A DNA stretch of 64,000 nt from Martelella limonii (GCF_013344475.1 NZ_JABUOU010000002.1:470811-534810); one strand, 5' to 3'; counted from the stretch's first letter, positions 38,023-47,942 are shown. The notes: a model not told the origin generated them from the sequence alone. A program made the numbers and translations.

Positions 38023-39497
38023 GCCAGCCGGTCTCCGATCAGGAATTGCAGCGCCCGGTCGAGCCGGATATGGGGAATCGAGGGGCCACCTTCGCTCGCC
38101 TCAATGTCGATCTCCGGCGGGCGGAACCGGACGGCATTGATGTCGGCAAGACCTTCCGGTAGGTCGCCGCCGCGTTTCAGCATTCGGAAAAAGGCTTCCG
38201 GATTGGCGGGAAGGTCGCCAGGGAAGATCGCCGTTTTCTTATTTCCGTCAAAGGTTTCGCCGCCGATCTTCTCACCCTTTATCGGGGTGCCGACGATGAC
38301 GGGGAGAATATGCGCGCCCGATTCGACGGTCGCCTCCCGCGTTGCCCTCACGGAGGCGAGAGCCATCACATCGATGCCGGCTCCGGAAATGCCGATCGTC
38401 CTGATCGCATCGTTGACGAGCCTTCGCGTCAGCTTTTCAAGCCGGTCATGGCTTTCATGATGCAGGTGGTCGGCCTTGGTGGCGGCAATCAGCACGCGAT
38501 CGATCCGCCGGCGCGCGAGCGAGGAAAGCCAGGAATTCCGGCCGGGCCGGAAGCAGGCCAGCACCTCCGACAGCGCCCGCTCCAGATCGGCGATCGCATC
38601 CGGGCCTCGGCTCAGCGCCTGCAGCGTATCGACCAGCACCACCTGGCGGTCGAGGCGGGCGAAGTGATTGCGGAAGAAGGGTTTCACCACATGGGATTTG
38701 TAGGCCTCGTAGCGCCGCTCCATCTGGGCAGCGATCGATCCGCGCCGGTAGCTTTGGTCTAAAAGGCCTGGAAGCGGGGCGAAGGTGAGCGCAGGCGAAC
38801 CCTCGAGGTCGCCGGGCATCAAGAACCTGCCGGGCGGCAGCGTGGAGAGCGAATGCTCATCAGCCCTGCAGGCGGTGAGGTAGGCGGCAAAGCTCTCGTG
38901 AAGCGCCTTCAGCGTCTTCTCGTCGGCTGGGGCATTGTAGTCGAGCGCGCCCGCAAGCTTCAGCCAGTCTGCGGCAAGCTCTGCCCTGGCGCCGGTCTGC
39001 GCCCGCGCCTCCGTCTCCTTGCTGAAGGTTTTGAAATCCTGGCCGAGAAGCGGCAGGTCAAGCAGCCATTCTCCAGGATAATCAACGATATCGATCGCAA
39101 TCTTGCCACGCGAGAACATGCGGTTCCAGCGGCTTGCGCTCTGGTAGTGCAGGGTCAGGCGCAGCTCGGAAACGGCCCTGGTCGAATCAGGCCAGATGCG
39201 CTCATCCACCAGCCGGTCGATATGGGTTTCGTAGTCGAAGCGCGGGATCTGGTCATCCGGCTGGTCTTCGAGGCGAATATCGGAAATCCGGCCGGATCGC
39301 ATCGCTTCGAAGAAGGGCAGGCGGCCATTGTGGAGGAGGTTATGGACGAGCGAGGCGATGAACACCGTCTTGCCGGCGCGCGACAGGCCGGTGACACCGA
39401 GCCGCAATGTCGGCTGAACAAGGTCCGAAGCGCGATCCTTGATGTTGTCGAGCGTTAGTCTGGCATTGTCGCCAAGGGACGTATGGATCGGCGTCAA
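38019..39497 (-). CDS. ycjX: YcjX-family (DUF463) P-loop GTPase-like protein
   Basis: A 492-residue protein. The P-loop is LGVTGLSRAGKTVFIASLVH. The switch-like VDYPGEWLLDLPLLG and the base-recognition-like ATKADHLHHESHDRLE are characteristic of YcjX. The proposed start is TTG at 39497, behind AAGGAAG; the open frame continues upstream but overlaps the sixA-like gene. It is coupled with the TIGR01620 gene downstream. YcjX is a stress-linked GTPase of unresolved function. Confidence 0.88.
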   Translation of the reverse strand: MTPIHTSLGDNARLTLDNIKDRASDLVQPTLRLGVTGLSRAGKTVFIASLVHNLLHNGRLPFFEAMRSGRISDIRLEDQPDDQIPRFDYETHIDRLVDERIWPDSTRAVSELRLTLHYQSASRWNRMFSRGKIAIDIVDYPGEWLLDLPLLGQDFKTFSKETEARAQTGARAELAADWLKLAGALDYNAPADEKTLKALHESFAAYLTACRADEHSLSTLPPGRFLMPGDLEGSPALTFAPLPGLLDQSYRRGSIAAQMERRYEAYKSHVVKPFFRNHFARLDRQVVLVDTLQALSRGPDAIADLERALSEVLACFRPGRNSWLSSLARRRIDRVLIAATKADHLHHESHDRLEKLTRRLVNDAIRTIGISGAGIDVMALASVRATREATVESGAHILPVIVGTPIKGEKIGGETFDGNKKTAIFPGDLPANPEAFFRMLKRGGDLPEGLADINAVRFRPPEIDIEASEGGPSIPHIRLDRALQFLIGDRLA

Positions 39498-39571
39498 GAT
39501 CGGCTTCCTTTCGCGGGGTCTTACCCGCAATATAGGCAGGCCGCAGCAAGGTTCAAAGCATCCGGCGAAGC

Positions 39572-40087
39572 TCAACTCGGCGAAAGGAAAGCCGCGAGGT
39601 TCCATTGCGGCCGGTCCGCGCCTGCACAGTCGCCCGCGTGGTCAAGCACGGCCAGGCCCGATGTCGGGTAGCCATATGGGCAGGCGCGGTTGAAGGCATC
39701 GGATCCCACCAGCATCAGAAGCGTTTCCTCGATGCCGGGATTGTGGCCGCAGACCATCACCGTGCGGGCATCGGCATTGTCGGCGAGCGCTTCCAGATAG
39801 GTGACCGGCGCCGCCTGATAGAAATCGTCGACGAAACGGCAGGTGGGCGCGCGTCCGAGCGCACGGTAGGCGGCGTCCGCCGTCTGCCGGCAGCGCATCG
39901 CCGAAGACGACAGAATCAGTTCCGGAACGTAACCGTTTGCCTTCATCTGCGCGCCAAGTTCGGCGGCGTCGTCAACGCCTCGCTTCGACAGCGGACGGTC
40001 GTAATCGCGCATTGTAGGCTCGGGCCAGACGGCCTGGGCGTGGCGCAAAAGATAGATCCGGTCGGGGTGCGGGTTGATGGTCGACAT
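39572..40087 (-). CDS. SixA-like histidine phosphatase
   Basis: A 171-residue member of the histidine phosphatase superfamily. IYLLRHAQAVWPEP has the catalytic RHA motif, ILSSSAMRCRQTADA the second arginine, and VMVCGHNPGIEETLLML the second histidine. Similarity to SixA (phosphohistidine phosphatase acting on HPt domains) is strongest through the DYDRPLSKRGVDDA stretch. ATG at 40087 is preceded by a weak GAGATCGAGA. A regulatory role on phosphorelays or PTS proteins is possible but unproven. It lies immediately upstream of ycjX on the same strand. Confidence 0.85.
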   Translation of the reverse strand: MSTINPHPDRIYLLRHAQAVWPEPTMRDYDRPLSKRGVDDAAELGAQMKANGYVPELILSSSAMRCRQTADAAYRALGRAPTCRFVDDFYQAAPVTYLEALADNADARTVMVCGHNPGIEETLLMLVGSDAFNRACPYGYPTSGLAVLDHAGDCAGADRPQWNLAAFLSPS

Positions 40088-40426
40088 TCTCGATCTCAAA
40101 GCGGCATGAAGCGGTTGCGAAGGCGCGATGGCTGCGCTGACATTCAAAATTCGACCATGTCTTTACCATGATTTTTTGACAAGACCTCACCCTTTTTTGC
40201 GCGGAGATGTCCGACTGGCAGATGAAGATCCGGGGCCGGTGTGGCCGTCGGACAAGAGCGGTTTCGCCGTGCGCCGATGCACGCGATACGCGGATTGCGG
40301 CTGTGCGACGATTTGAGGCAGGGCCTAAATTTTCAACAGTTTTTTACATGCTTAAAATTGAAGCAAAGGCTTGAACTTTCGCGTTTGATTGGGATATACA
40401 CCGCCCGTGGGGTGTTGTTCAGGAGA
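40088..40426. promoter_or_regulatory. sixA-like/dksA divergent spacer with candidate dksA promoter
   Basis: A 339-bp spacer. TTGAAC at 40371-40376, an 18-base gap and TATACA at 40395-40400 fit a sigma-70 promoter about 25 bases before the dksA start. The region around 40321-40370 is unusually AT-rich for this chromosome. No small gene was supported. Confidence 0.45.
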
Positions 40427-40852
40427 ATGGCTTTGAACAAGAACATTGATCTTAGTAGCTATGTTCTCTCCGATAATGAAGAGTTCATGAATCCCAACCA
40501 GCGAGCGTATTTCCGTGCCAAGCTGATCGGCTGGAAAAACGATATTTTGCGTGAGGCCCGCGAAACGCTCGAAAACCTGGCTGCCGAAAGTGCCAACCAT
40601 CCCGATCTCGCCGATCGGGCTTCCTCTGAAACCGACCGTTCCATCGAGCTTCGCGCCCGTGATCGCCAGCGCAAGCTGATCTCCAAGATCGACGCAGCGC
40701 TGCGCCGGATCGATGATGGGACCTATGGTTACTGCGAGGAAACGGGTGAGCCGATCGGTCTTCGCCGGCTCGATGCGCGGCCGATCGCCACGCTGTCGAT
40801 CGAGGCGCAGGAACGCCACGAGCGGCGCGAGAAAGTCTACCGCGACGAATAG
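40427..40852 (+). CDS. dksA: DksA-type RNA polymerase-binding factor lacking most zinc cysteines
   Basis: A 141-residue DksA that enters the RNA polymerase secondary channel and acts with ppGpp. The coiled-coil tip region with ADRASSETDRSIELRARDR contains the acidic tip residues. The C-terminal globular part begins DDGTYGYCEETGEPIGLRRL. Of the four zinc cysteines of E. coli DksA only the first remains; the others are Thr, Ser and Ala (CEET, TLSIEAQ). The fold must therefore be held without zinc, as in other zinc-independent DksA proteins. The start ATG directly follows AGGAGA, a rather close ribosome-binding site. A strong bidirectional terminator follows. Confidence 0.93.
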   Translation: MALNKNIDLSSYVLSDNEEFMNPNQRAYFRAKLIGWKNDILREARETLENLAAESANHPDLADRASSETDRSIELRARDRQRKLISKIDAALRRIDDGTYGYCEETGEPIGLRRLDARPIATLSIEAQERHERREKVYRDE

Positions 40853-40860
40853 CAGGACAC

Positions 40861-40896
40861 ATCAAAAGGCCGCGCCCGAGGACGCGGCCTTTTGAT
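40861..40896. terminator. Bidirectional terminator between dksA and the FliO-like gene
   Basis: A perfect 14-bp stem (ATCAAAAGGCCGCG at 40861-40874 with 40883-40896) has an 8-base loop, with T runs on both strands. It lies between convergent genes. Confidence 0.9.
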
Positions 40897-40931
40897 TCGC
40901 AGGATTGCCTGGGTCGGGTCGCCGAGCCTGA

Positions 40932-41312
40932 TCACTTTGCGTCGGCGGGTTGCCCGGCTGATGTGTCTGTCGCTTTTTCCGCAGCGCTTTCAACCGGCTT
41001 CGCCACAGGCTGCGGGCGCGCTGCGCCGGTAGGCGCCGGGATGCGGGTCTCGAGCAGGATGTCGTTCGGCCCGCCAATCATCACCAGATGTTCCATGTTG
41101 TCGCGCCTGATCAGAACCACGCGCCTGCGCGTGTCGACGGCTGCGGCATCGACCACGAAGAGCCGCGGCTTGCGGTTCTTGCCGCCCTTGATGAAGGGGG
41201 ATGGCGGGCGATTGTGCATTAATATCCAGATGCCAACAATGATCAGAATGATCAACCCGATCCAGATCAGCGGGAAGCCAAAGATCACACTGCTGAAGTC
41301 CATATCGCCCAT
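40932..41312 (-). CDS. FliO-domain-like small membrane protein
   Basis: A 126-residue protein. One N-terminal helix (PLIWIGLIILIIVGIWIL) precedes a basic, then beta-rich segment: KNRKPRLFVVDAAAVDTRRRVVLIRRDNMEHLVMIGGPNDILLE (key pattern RRRVVLIRRD..EHLVMIGG). This is the FliO (PF04347) signature. The C-terminus is disordered and Ala/Pro-rich. FliO is normally in the flagellar export gate, but no flagellar gene is near. It may be a paralogue with another membrane role. ATG at 41312 follows AGGCTTAGG; an ATG nine bases downstream is an alternative. Confidence 0.75.
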   Translation of the reverse strand: MGDMDFSSVIFGFPLIWIGLIILIIVGIWILMHNRPPSPFIKGGKNRKPRLFVVDAAAVDTRRRVVLIRRDNMEHLVMIGGPNDILLETRIPAPTGAARPQPVAKPVESAAEKATDTSAGQPADAK

Positions 41313-41559
41313 CCTAAGCCTTTCAGATTCGTGAAAACGTTACGGCGCACCCTGCCGCAAACCTAGCATGGCTTGAAGTTTGAAATCCCGCCTTTTTTAG
41401 GGATATCACCAGAACCGCCCGGCAAGGCCCGGCAAACCCGGCGGCAATACCCAAAATTAAGCATTTGTCGCTATATTTGCTTGCGAAATTGGCCGATCCT
41501 GTTGCATCGGGCACGAACGATCCATCCGCGGCACGCGCCGGGGCGACGACGAGGTTTCC

Positions 41560-44142
41560 ATGACATCAGGGCAAAACGGCGACACGGGGGGTGAAACCAC
41601 CATGAAGCGCGGCTTCGGCGCCGGCATCATTTCAAGATTGGCGCTGGTGCTTCTGATCCTGGCGACGATCGTGGCGCTCGCCTATCAGTATCGCGGCTAC
41701 CTGCCCGGCGATCTGCTGATGGCGATCCTCGGCCTCTTTGCCGTGCTTGGCGTGTTCTTCGTGCTCTCGGCGTTGATGGGGCTGGTGGAGATTTTCCCGA
41801 CCGGCCGCCAGAACATGTTTGCCCGCCCGTTCCTCGACCAGTATCCCGAGGCCGTCGTGATCACCGATCACCGTGGGCGGCTGGTCTATGCCAATGCCGC
41901 CTATGGCAGGCTGACGGGTGCGAGCGATCCCTCGACGCTCGAGGAACTTCTGTCCGAAGAGCCCGAAAGCTCCGAAGTGCTTTACCGTCTCAGCCAGTCT
42001 GTCCGTGCCGGACGTGACGGCCAGGAAGAGTTCCGTCTGGCAAAGCCGCTTTCGGCCGGCGAGGGGCCGCGATGGTACCGCGTCAAGGCGCGCTTCTTCC
42101 CGGTTGCCGACAGCCGCGCCCATACCCGCAATTACCATATCTGGCAGATATCCGACATTACCGAGGAGCGTCAGGAGCAGGAGCGCTATTTCCGCGAGTT
42201 GCAAAAGGCGATCGACTATCTCGATCACGCCCCCGTCGGTTTCCTCGCCGCTGATGGCGACGACAAGGTGCGCTACATGAATGCGACGCTGGCCGCCTGG
42301 CTCGGCGTCGATCTCGCCTCCTTCGTGCCGGGGCGGATCTCGCTCTCCGATCTCGCGACCGGTGAAGGCATGCTGCTGCTTGCAGGCCTTGATCCCGCGC
42401 CCGGAGAACGGGTGAGCGAGCGGGTCGAGGTTAATCTGCGCCAGGCCTCCGGCCACACCATGCCGGTCGTGATGCTGCATGAGGCCCTGGGCGGCCGCGA
42501 CGGGCAGCAGGGCGAAAGCCGCGCCGTCATCGTGCGGCGTGAGGCCGGCGAGGGCGCCCCGGACGTCGCGCAGGGCCGGTTCTTCGACGACACGCCGATG
42601 GCGATTGCTACCGTCGATCGCGACGGCCGGCTGATCAACACCAATACCCGGTTCCTGACGATGTTTGCCGATCTGGTGCGCCGCGAGGACATCGGTGCCG
42701 GCGCCCGCGTCGGCGGCCTGATCGATGCAACCGACCGGGCGCGGCTCGAGGATGCGCTCGCAGCCGCCGGCGAAGGCAAGAGCGATATCGCACCCTTCGA
42801 AGCCCGCCACTTCCGCGACGACAGCCGCCATTTCCGTTTCTTCGTCCATGCGGCCAATGGTTCGGCGCCGGAGGCGCAGGCGCTGGTCTATGCGATCGAG
42901 ATCAGCGAGCAGAAGGCGCTGGAAGCCCAGATGGCCCGCACCCAGAAGCTCAATGCGGTGGGCACGCTTGCAGGCGGCATCGCCCATGACTTCAACAATG
43001 TGCTGACGGCGATCCTGCTATCGGCCGACCACCTGCTGCTGCAGTCGCGCGCCGCCGATCCCGAATTCGCCGATCTGGTGGAGATCAAGCGCAATGCCAA
43101 CCGCGCCTCGGGCCTCGTGCGGCAATTGCTGGCCTTCTCGCGCCAGCAGACCATGCGGCCGGAAGTGGTGGATCTCAACGACGTCATCGGCGACAACCGG
43201 ATGATGATCGAGCGGCTGACCGGCGGCTCCGATGTGCGGCTGACGACCGATTTCGCCCGCAATCTGTGGCCGGTGAAAACTGATCCCGGCCAGTTCGGGC
43301 AGGTGATCACCAATCTTTCGGTCAACGCCCGCGATGCCATGCCCAATGGCGGCACGCTGACGGTGACGACGCGCAACGTGCCTGCCTCCGAAGTCGCAAG
43401 CCTCGGACTGCGCGAGGTGCCGGAAAACGACTTCGTCATGGTCGAGGTCGCCGACACCGGAACCGGCATTCCGCCGGAAGTGCTCGACAAGATCTTCGAA
43501 CCCTTCTTCACCACCAAGGATGTCGGCAAGGGCACCGGGCTTGGCCTTGCGATGGTCTACGGCATCGTCACCCAGTCCGGCGGCTATCTGACCGCCGTCT
43601 CGGAAGTCGGCAAGGGCACGCGCTTCATCATCCTCCTGCCGCGCCACGCGCGCTCGGCCGCCGAAACGCTGACGACGCCGAAGGATCATAAGGGCCAGCC
43701 GATCGTGGGCGCCTTTTCGGAAGGCAATGAAAGCGACAATGACGCGCCGGCAGAGGAAGACCTCACCGGCCAGTCCGCCGTCGTCCTGCTGGTGGAAGAC
43801 GAGGATGCGGTTCGCCGCTCCGGCAAGCGGATGCTGGAAATGCGCGGCTTCACCGTGCATGAGGCCGACACCGGCGTCCACGCGCTCAACATCCTCGAAA
43901 AGCTCGGCGGCGCGGTCGACATCGTCGTCTCCGACGTGGTGATGCCGGAAATGGACGGGCCGACGCTGCTGCGCGAGGCCCGCAAGCAATATCCCGAGCT
44001 GAAATTCATCTTCGTCTCCGGCTACGCCGACGACGCCTTCGCCAAGAACCTCCCCGAAGACGCCAAATTCGGCTTCCTCCCGAAGCCGTATAATCTGAAG
44101 CAGCTTGTGGCGGCTGTGTGGGAGATGTTGCGGGAGGGGTGA
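41560..44142 (+). CDS. cckA: Hybrid histidine kinase CckA (cell cycle)
   Basis: An 860-residue kinase at the head of the CckA-ChpT-CtrA phosphorelay of alphaproteobacteria. Two N-terminal helices (about 24-40 and 54-77) are followed by PAS domains (about 90-200, 210-330 and 345-450), a HisKA domain with phospho-acceptor His476 in [15 protein letters not shown], an ATPase domain ([38 protein letters not shown]) and a C-terminal receiver with Asp792 in [12 protein letters not shown] and Lys in LPKPYN. All catalytic residues are intact. ATG follows GACGAGG. chpT and ctrA are not in the window. Confidence 0.95.
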   Translation: MTSGQNGDTGGETTMKRGFGAGIISRLALVLLILATIVALAYQYRGYLPGDLLMAILGLFAVLGVFFVLSALMGLVEIFPTGRQNMFARPFLDQYPEAVVITDHRGRLVYANAAYGRLTGASDPSTLEELLSEEPESSEVLYRLSQSVRAGRDGQEEFRLAKPLSAGEGPRWYRVKARFFPVADSRAHTRNYHIWQISDITEERQEQERYFRELQKAIDYLDHAPVGFLAADGDDKVRYMNATLAAWLGVDLASFVPGRISLSDLATGEGMLLLAGLDPAPGERVSERVEVNLRQASGHTMPVVMLHEALGGRDGQQGESRAVIVRREAGEGAPDVAQGRFFDDTPMAIATVDRDGRLINTNTRFLTMFADLVRREDIGAGARVGGLIDATDRARLEDALAAAGEGKSDIAPFEARHFRDDSRHFRFFVHAANGSAPEAQALVYAIEISEQKALEAQMARTQKLNAVGTLAGGIAHDFNNVLTAILLSADHLLLQSRAADPEFADLVEIKRNANRASGLVRQLLAFSRQQTMRPEVVDLNDVIGDNRMMIERLTGGSDVRLTTDFARNLWPVKTDPGQFGQVITNLSVNARDAMPNGGTLTVTTRNVPASEVASLGLREVPENDFVMVEVADTGTGIPPEVLDKIFEPFFTTKDVGKGTGLGLAMVYGIVTQSGGYLTAVSEVGKGTRFIILLPRHARSAAETLTTPKDHKGQPIVGAFSEGNESDNDAPAEEDLTGQSAVVLLVEDEDAVRRSGKRMLEMRGFTVHEADTGVHALNILEKLGGAVDIVVSDVVMPEMDGPTLLREARKQYPELKFIFVSGYADDAFAKNLPEDAKFGFLPKPYNLKQLVAAVWEMLREG

Positions 44143-44416
44143 GGTTTTTTTGGGGGCGGCCCTGGAATGTCGTGTGAGGGGGCAGACGAAGACTGCTTTG
44201 CGCCTTCATTTCGGACGTGGAGGTCTTCATCGCGCGCTCCCGAAATCGGACATAGCCAGGCTGCGGCATCAAGTCTCCTGGGCGCCAATAGCGGCCAGGG
44301 CTGCACTATCAATGTAAATCGCAGTGCATAACTGTCGCGAGCCTCCGGTGGTTTTAGTAGTCGTTCCGGATCCGTCGGAGAGCTCTGTGCGGCAAAGCCG
44401 AGACGCTCCCACAATG

Positions 44417-45154
44417 TCAATCCTGTGCGGTCGGACGCACCACGATGCTGCCGATTTCGACGTCGCTGGGCTGTTCTATTGCGAAGGCTATCGCCCGTGC
44501 GATCGCTGTCGGGGAAATGGCGAGCTCTTCCTTGCGCCTAAGAATAGCTGCTCTGATGTCAGGATCGGCTATTGCGGCATCCGCGAAAGTCGTGTCGATG
44601 AAACCCGGCGATATCTCCGTCACGCGCAGGTTTTTGCCCGATTCCTGGCGCAGGGCTTCTGTGGCTGTCCGCAGTGCATTCTTGGTCGCGGCGTAGACGC
44701 CCATCGTCGGCACGATCTTCAGCCCAGCAGTTGACACGACGTTGATGACGTGGCCGGTGTCCTGTCGTTTAAACACGGGCAAAGCCGCAGCGATGCCGTA
44801 GAGCGCCCCCTTCAGATTCACGTCGATCATGGCGTCCCAGTCATCGACCTTCAGCGCTTCGAAACGGGAGAGCGGACCGATACCCGCATTGTTGATGATG
44901 ACATCAAGCCGCCCGAAGCGCTTGCAAGCAAGTTTGACCAAAGCCTCCAGATCCACAGGTCTGGTAACGTCAATGGCCCGGTAAACGGCTTCGCCGCCTG
45001 AAGCCTCGATCTCTCCTGCTACAATGGCGATCTCCGCTTCGCTTCGTGCACCGAGCACAAGACGCGCACCTCGCGCTGCAAGGTGAATAGCTGTCGCCCG
45101 GCCGATGCCGCGTCCGGCTCCGGTGATGGCGACGATCTTGTTCTCTGTGGTCAT
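44417..45154 (-). CDS. Short-chain dehydrogenase/reductase
   Basis: A 245-residue classical SDR. Cofactor binding is ITGAGRGIGRATAIHL, the structural motif is NNAG (IINNAGIGPLSR), and the catalytic Ser-Tyr-Lys is in VVSTAGLKIVPTMGVYAATK. Arg in LVLGARSEAE at the end of beta-2 suggests NADP(H). The substrate is unknown; relatives are annotated as YdfG/3-oxoacyl-type reductases. It is divergent from an AraC regulator gene, with 53 bases between them. The pair forms a typical regulator-target unit. Confidence 0.9.
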   Translation of the reverse strand: MTTENKIVAITGAGRGIGRATAIHLAARGARLVLGARSEAEIAIVAGEIEASGGEAVYRAIDVTRPVDLEALVKLACKRFGRLDVIINNAGIGPLSRFEALKVDDWDAMIDVNLKGALYGIAAALPVFKRQDTGHVINVVSTAGLKIVPTMGVYAATKNALRTATEALRQESGKNLRVTEISPGFIDTTFADAAIADPDIRAAILRRKEELAISPTAIARAIAFAIEQPSDVEIGSIVVRPTAQD

Positions 45155-45207
45155 TATAGGTCTCCGTCTTTTGCAATGAGAAGCAAGTTCTATGCAGCGG
45201 AGATCGG

Positions 45208-46149
45208 ATGATCTATGCTCGAATAGCCATGTCTTTGTCGCGATCCGCCAGAATAATTGCCGATCCGTTCTCCGAGGTTCTTGCGGCTCTAGGTGCGCGG
45301 AGCGTTCGCGGGACCGGACTCGAAGCATCAGGAGAGTGGGCACTGGCCTTCGACGGGCGAATGCGATTTAAGTTCGTCACCGTCACGCGAGGTCGATGCT
45401 GGCTTTTGCTTCCGAAGCATTCGCCGCAAGCACTTATGGAAGGTGATTTGGTTCTTCTCAGCGACACGCGCTACACGGTGGCGAGTGACCCGGCGGTCGA
45501 ACCGATGGATGGAATGACGCTCTTCGCTGCGCCGGGACAAGACCTAGTGCGACTAGGCGCTGCAAACGAAACGGCGCTGATAGGCGGCGGCAGTGGCTTT
45601 GCCGATGGCAGCGCCGCATTCGTTCTGGACGCGCTGCCGAAGTTTCTGCGCGTCGATCCGACATCGTCCACCGCCGAGGCTGTCGCGAGAACGCTGAATG
45701 CTCTAAGGACGGAGGTGGCCTGCGCGGAACTAGGCAGTTCGCTCGCCGCCGAGCGACTGGCGGAAGTTCTCGTCATTGCGGCCATCCGCGCTTTCGTGGC
45801 CACCAGTCCCAAGAACAGTGTCGGCTGGATCACCGCGCTGGCTGACCCGAGGATCGGCAAGGCGCTCAGATTGCTGCATGCCGATGTCGCGTACCGTTGG
45901 ACAGTTCCAATACTGGCGTCGGAGGTCGGCATGTCACGCTCGGCATTCACGCAACGGTTCACCGAGCGTGTCGGTCAGCCGCCTCTCGACTACCTCACCC
46001 GCTGGCGCATGGTCCTGGCGCAGCAAAAGCTCAAAGAGAACCAGACAGTCGCCACGGTTGCCGCCGCGGTCGGCTACAGTTCCCAAAGCGCCTTTGCTCA
46101 TGCCTTCAAACGTACCTTGGGACGGACACCAAGATCCGACGAATGGTAA
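45208..46149 (+). CDS. AraC family regulator with cupin-type N-terminal domain
   Basis: A 313-residue transcriptional regulator. The N-terminal half is a cupin_6 (AraC_N) ligand domain (GLEASGEWALAFDG, DLVLLSDTRYTVASD). The C-terminal half has two helix-turn-helix motifs: VPILASEVGMSRSAFTQRF and VATVAAAVGYSSQSAFAHAF, with PLDYLTRWRM in between. It probably controls the divergent SDR gene and itself. A second, clearly related AraC gene lies 311 bases downstream in the opposite orientation. Confidence 0.9.
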   Translation: MIYARIAMSLSRSARIIADPFSEVLAALGARSVRGTGLEASGEWALAFDGRMRFKFVTVTRGRCWLLLPKHSPQALMEGDLVLLSDTRYTVASDPAVEPMDGMTLFAAPGQDLVRLGAANETALIGGGSGFADGSAAFVLDALPKFLRVDPTSSTAEAVARTLNALRTEVACAELGSSLAAERLAEVLVIAAIRAFVATSPKNSVGWITALADPRIGKALRLLHADVAYRWTVPILASEVGMSRSAFTQRFTERVGQPPLDYLTRWRMVLAQQKLKENQTVATVAAAVGYSSQSAFAHAFKRTLGRTPRSDEW

Positions 46150-46460
46150 CAGAGGCCAGGATTCTCGCCGCCTCTTTCCGTAGGATCTGGGGCTCTTTCA
46201 ACGTCGGCAAGGTGCCGAACTCGGCCAACTGTGCCTTATGCTAGAATGTCGCCTTCACGCCCCCCTTGCAGCCCTTCTGCATCGCGCCCTCGTTTCGGGC
46301 GTGCACTTGGCGCCGGCTGAACGCAGACTTCTGCTTTGGCGGGCGCTCGACCGCAATGGGTGGGAACCGGTCAGGAGGCTTCAGGGGCAGGAGGTGGCTC
46401 AAGCTTTCACCGGCCGGGCATTATGGCAGCCAAAGAACGATCGAACCTCCGAAATGGAGA
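46150..46460. other. Spacer between two convergent AraC genes
   Basis: About 310 bases without a supported gene. A 95-codon frame at 46238 has codon use and composition unlike a real protein. No RNA, repeat or clear gene remnant was recognised. Confidence 0.5.
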
Positions 46461-47387
46461 CTACGGGCGTGGAGCGGAGACTGCCCTGCCATAGCTGCGG
46501 GGCGTGCAGCCCATGGTCCGTTTGAAAGCCGTGCTGAACGCCGCCTCGGACTGATAGCCCAGTGACAACGCGATCGCGACGATGGGTTCTGTTCCATGCT
46601 GGAGGCGTTCGCCTGCAATGAACATGCGCCAGCGCGTCAGGTAGTCGATTGGCGACGCCCCGCAAACGGCCTTGAAGCGCAATGCGAACTTTGAGCGTGA
46701 CATGCCCGCAACACTGGCAAGTCCCTTCAGCGTCCACCGCTCTCCCGGGTTTGCATGCATTTGCGCAAGAGCAGCCGATATTTTCGGATCGCTCAAGGCA
46801 AAGAGCCATCCGACACCCTGCGACGCGCCCTGAGCCAGATATAGCCGGAGCGACTGCACGAGCATCATATGTGCGAGATGCTGCAGGATCAGGCTGCGGC
46901 CTGGCTGCTGCCGGTATAGTTCCTGACGCATCCGGCTCAGCGCCCAGCGCAAACCGACCTTATCGTCCTCATCGCGCAAGCGAACGACGGTCGGCATGGA
47001 ACCAAACAGCATTTCGGTATGAGCGCCGGAAAACTCGAAATAGCCGCCGAGCATCATGGTATCGCCCCCGCCATTCAGGGTGGCGATCCCGCCGTTCCAG
47101 TCACTTTCAGGAATTTCCACAGATTCGATGACCTTGAATGCCATATCCCTGGCGATCAAGAATCGTCTCCCGTTTGGCAGCAGCACGCAGTCTCCGGCTT
47201 CGAGGCGAACAGGCTTCGCTTGTCCTTCGACAGCCAGCCACGCAGCGCCAGACTCGATGGCGTAATATTTGACCCCTTTGTGAGGGGCATACTGGATCGC
47301 CCAGTCGCCCCCGAGGTCGAAACCTCCTGCGATATAGCTGCGCGGTTTCAGCACCGATAACACGTCTGACAGTGGGTCGACGGACAT
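46461..47387 (-). CDS. AraC family regulator with cupin-type N-terminal domain (second copy)
   Basis: A 308-residue protein of the same family as the gene at 45208. The N-terminal cupin_6 part has AGGFDLGGDWAIQYAPHKG and ESGAAWLAVEGQ. The DNA-binding part has LKGLASVAGMSRSKFALRF and IVAIALSLGYQSEAAFSTAF, with SPIDYLTRWRMF between. The start ATG at 47387 has no strong ribosome-binding site. The divergent EthD gene begins 113 bases away and is the likely target. The two AraC genes differ too much to be a recent duplicate. Confidence 0.9.
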   Translation of the reverse strand: MSVDPLSDVLSVLKPRSYIAGGFDLGGDWAIQYAPHKGVKYYAIESGAAWLAVEGQAKPVRLEAGDCVLLPNGRRFLIARDMAFKVIESVEIPESDWNGGIATLNGGGDTMMLGGYFEFSGAHTEMLFGSMPTVVRLRDEDDKVGLRWALSRMRQELYRQQPGRSLILQHLAHMMLVQSLRLYLAQGASQGVGWLFALSDPKISAALAQMHANPGERWTLKGLASVAGMSRSKFALRFKAVCGASPIDYLTRWRMFIAGERLQHGTEPIVAIALSLGYQSEAAFSTAFKRTMGCTPRSYGRAVSAPRP

Positions 47388-47500
47388 TGGGACGAACTCG
47401 AAATTTTTGCGGACGATCACATATAGTTCGTCCCGGTTCCCCTGTCTATTGTGTTGCCGATCGGAGCGCCAAACGCGCCCCCACCACAAAGGTATCCGTC

Positions 47501-47845
47501 ATGATCAAGCTCATCATCGCATTCAAACGCAGGCAGGGAATGAGTGTCGAAGCTTTTCGAAACCATTGTCGGGACGTCCACACGCCTCTTCTTTTGTCGA
47601 TCCCCGAGGCCGGAAAAATCCAGCGCTTCGTGGTGTCGTGTCCACTCCCCGAGGCAACGGAAGCCGAGCCGGCCTACGATGCCATCGTTGAAGCCTGTTT
47701 CGATGATCAAAACGCGATGGATACGATGATGGCGTCCGAAAATTTCCGTGATCGCGTTGACCCCGATCATCAGAACTTCATTGATTTTTCCACCGTGGTC
47801 AGGCTCGTGACGGAGGAAGTCGTCTGCGTCCCGCAGCAAGAATGA
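47501..47845 (+). CDS. EthD domain protein
   Basis: A 114-residue protein of the EthD/dimeric alpha-beta barrel family (PF07110). The start IKLIIAFKRRQGMSVEAFRN and the conserved HCRDVHTPLLLSIPEAGKIQ (Arg-x-x-His-xx-Leu pattern) are family-typical. EthD was named for a gene needed for ether degradation in Rhodococcus; most homologues have unknown roles, often beside oxidoreductases. It is divergent from the second AraC gene and probably regulated by it. Confidence 0.82.
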   Translation: MIKLIIAFKRRQGMSVEAFRNHCRDVHTPLLLSIPEAGKIQRFVVSCPLPEATEAEPAYDAIVEACFDDQNAMDTMMASENFRDRVDPDHQNFIDFSTVVRLVTEEVVCVPQQE

Positions 47846-47942
47846 TGCGCGACGGCCGACCAAGTTGTGGATGTCTGAGGCCGGCGATAAGGCCGGCCCT
47901 CAGGCCGGCCCCTGTCGGTTCGTTTGCGGCAGCATTAACCGA

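Noticed and set aside
46238..46525. A possible 95-residue protein between the two AraC genes
   Set aside because: No ribosome-binding site, no family likeness, and it runs into the 3' end of the opposite AraC gene.
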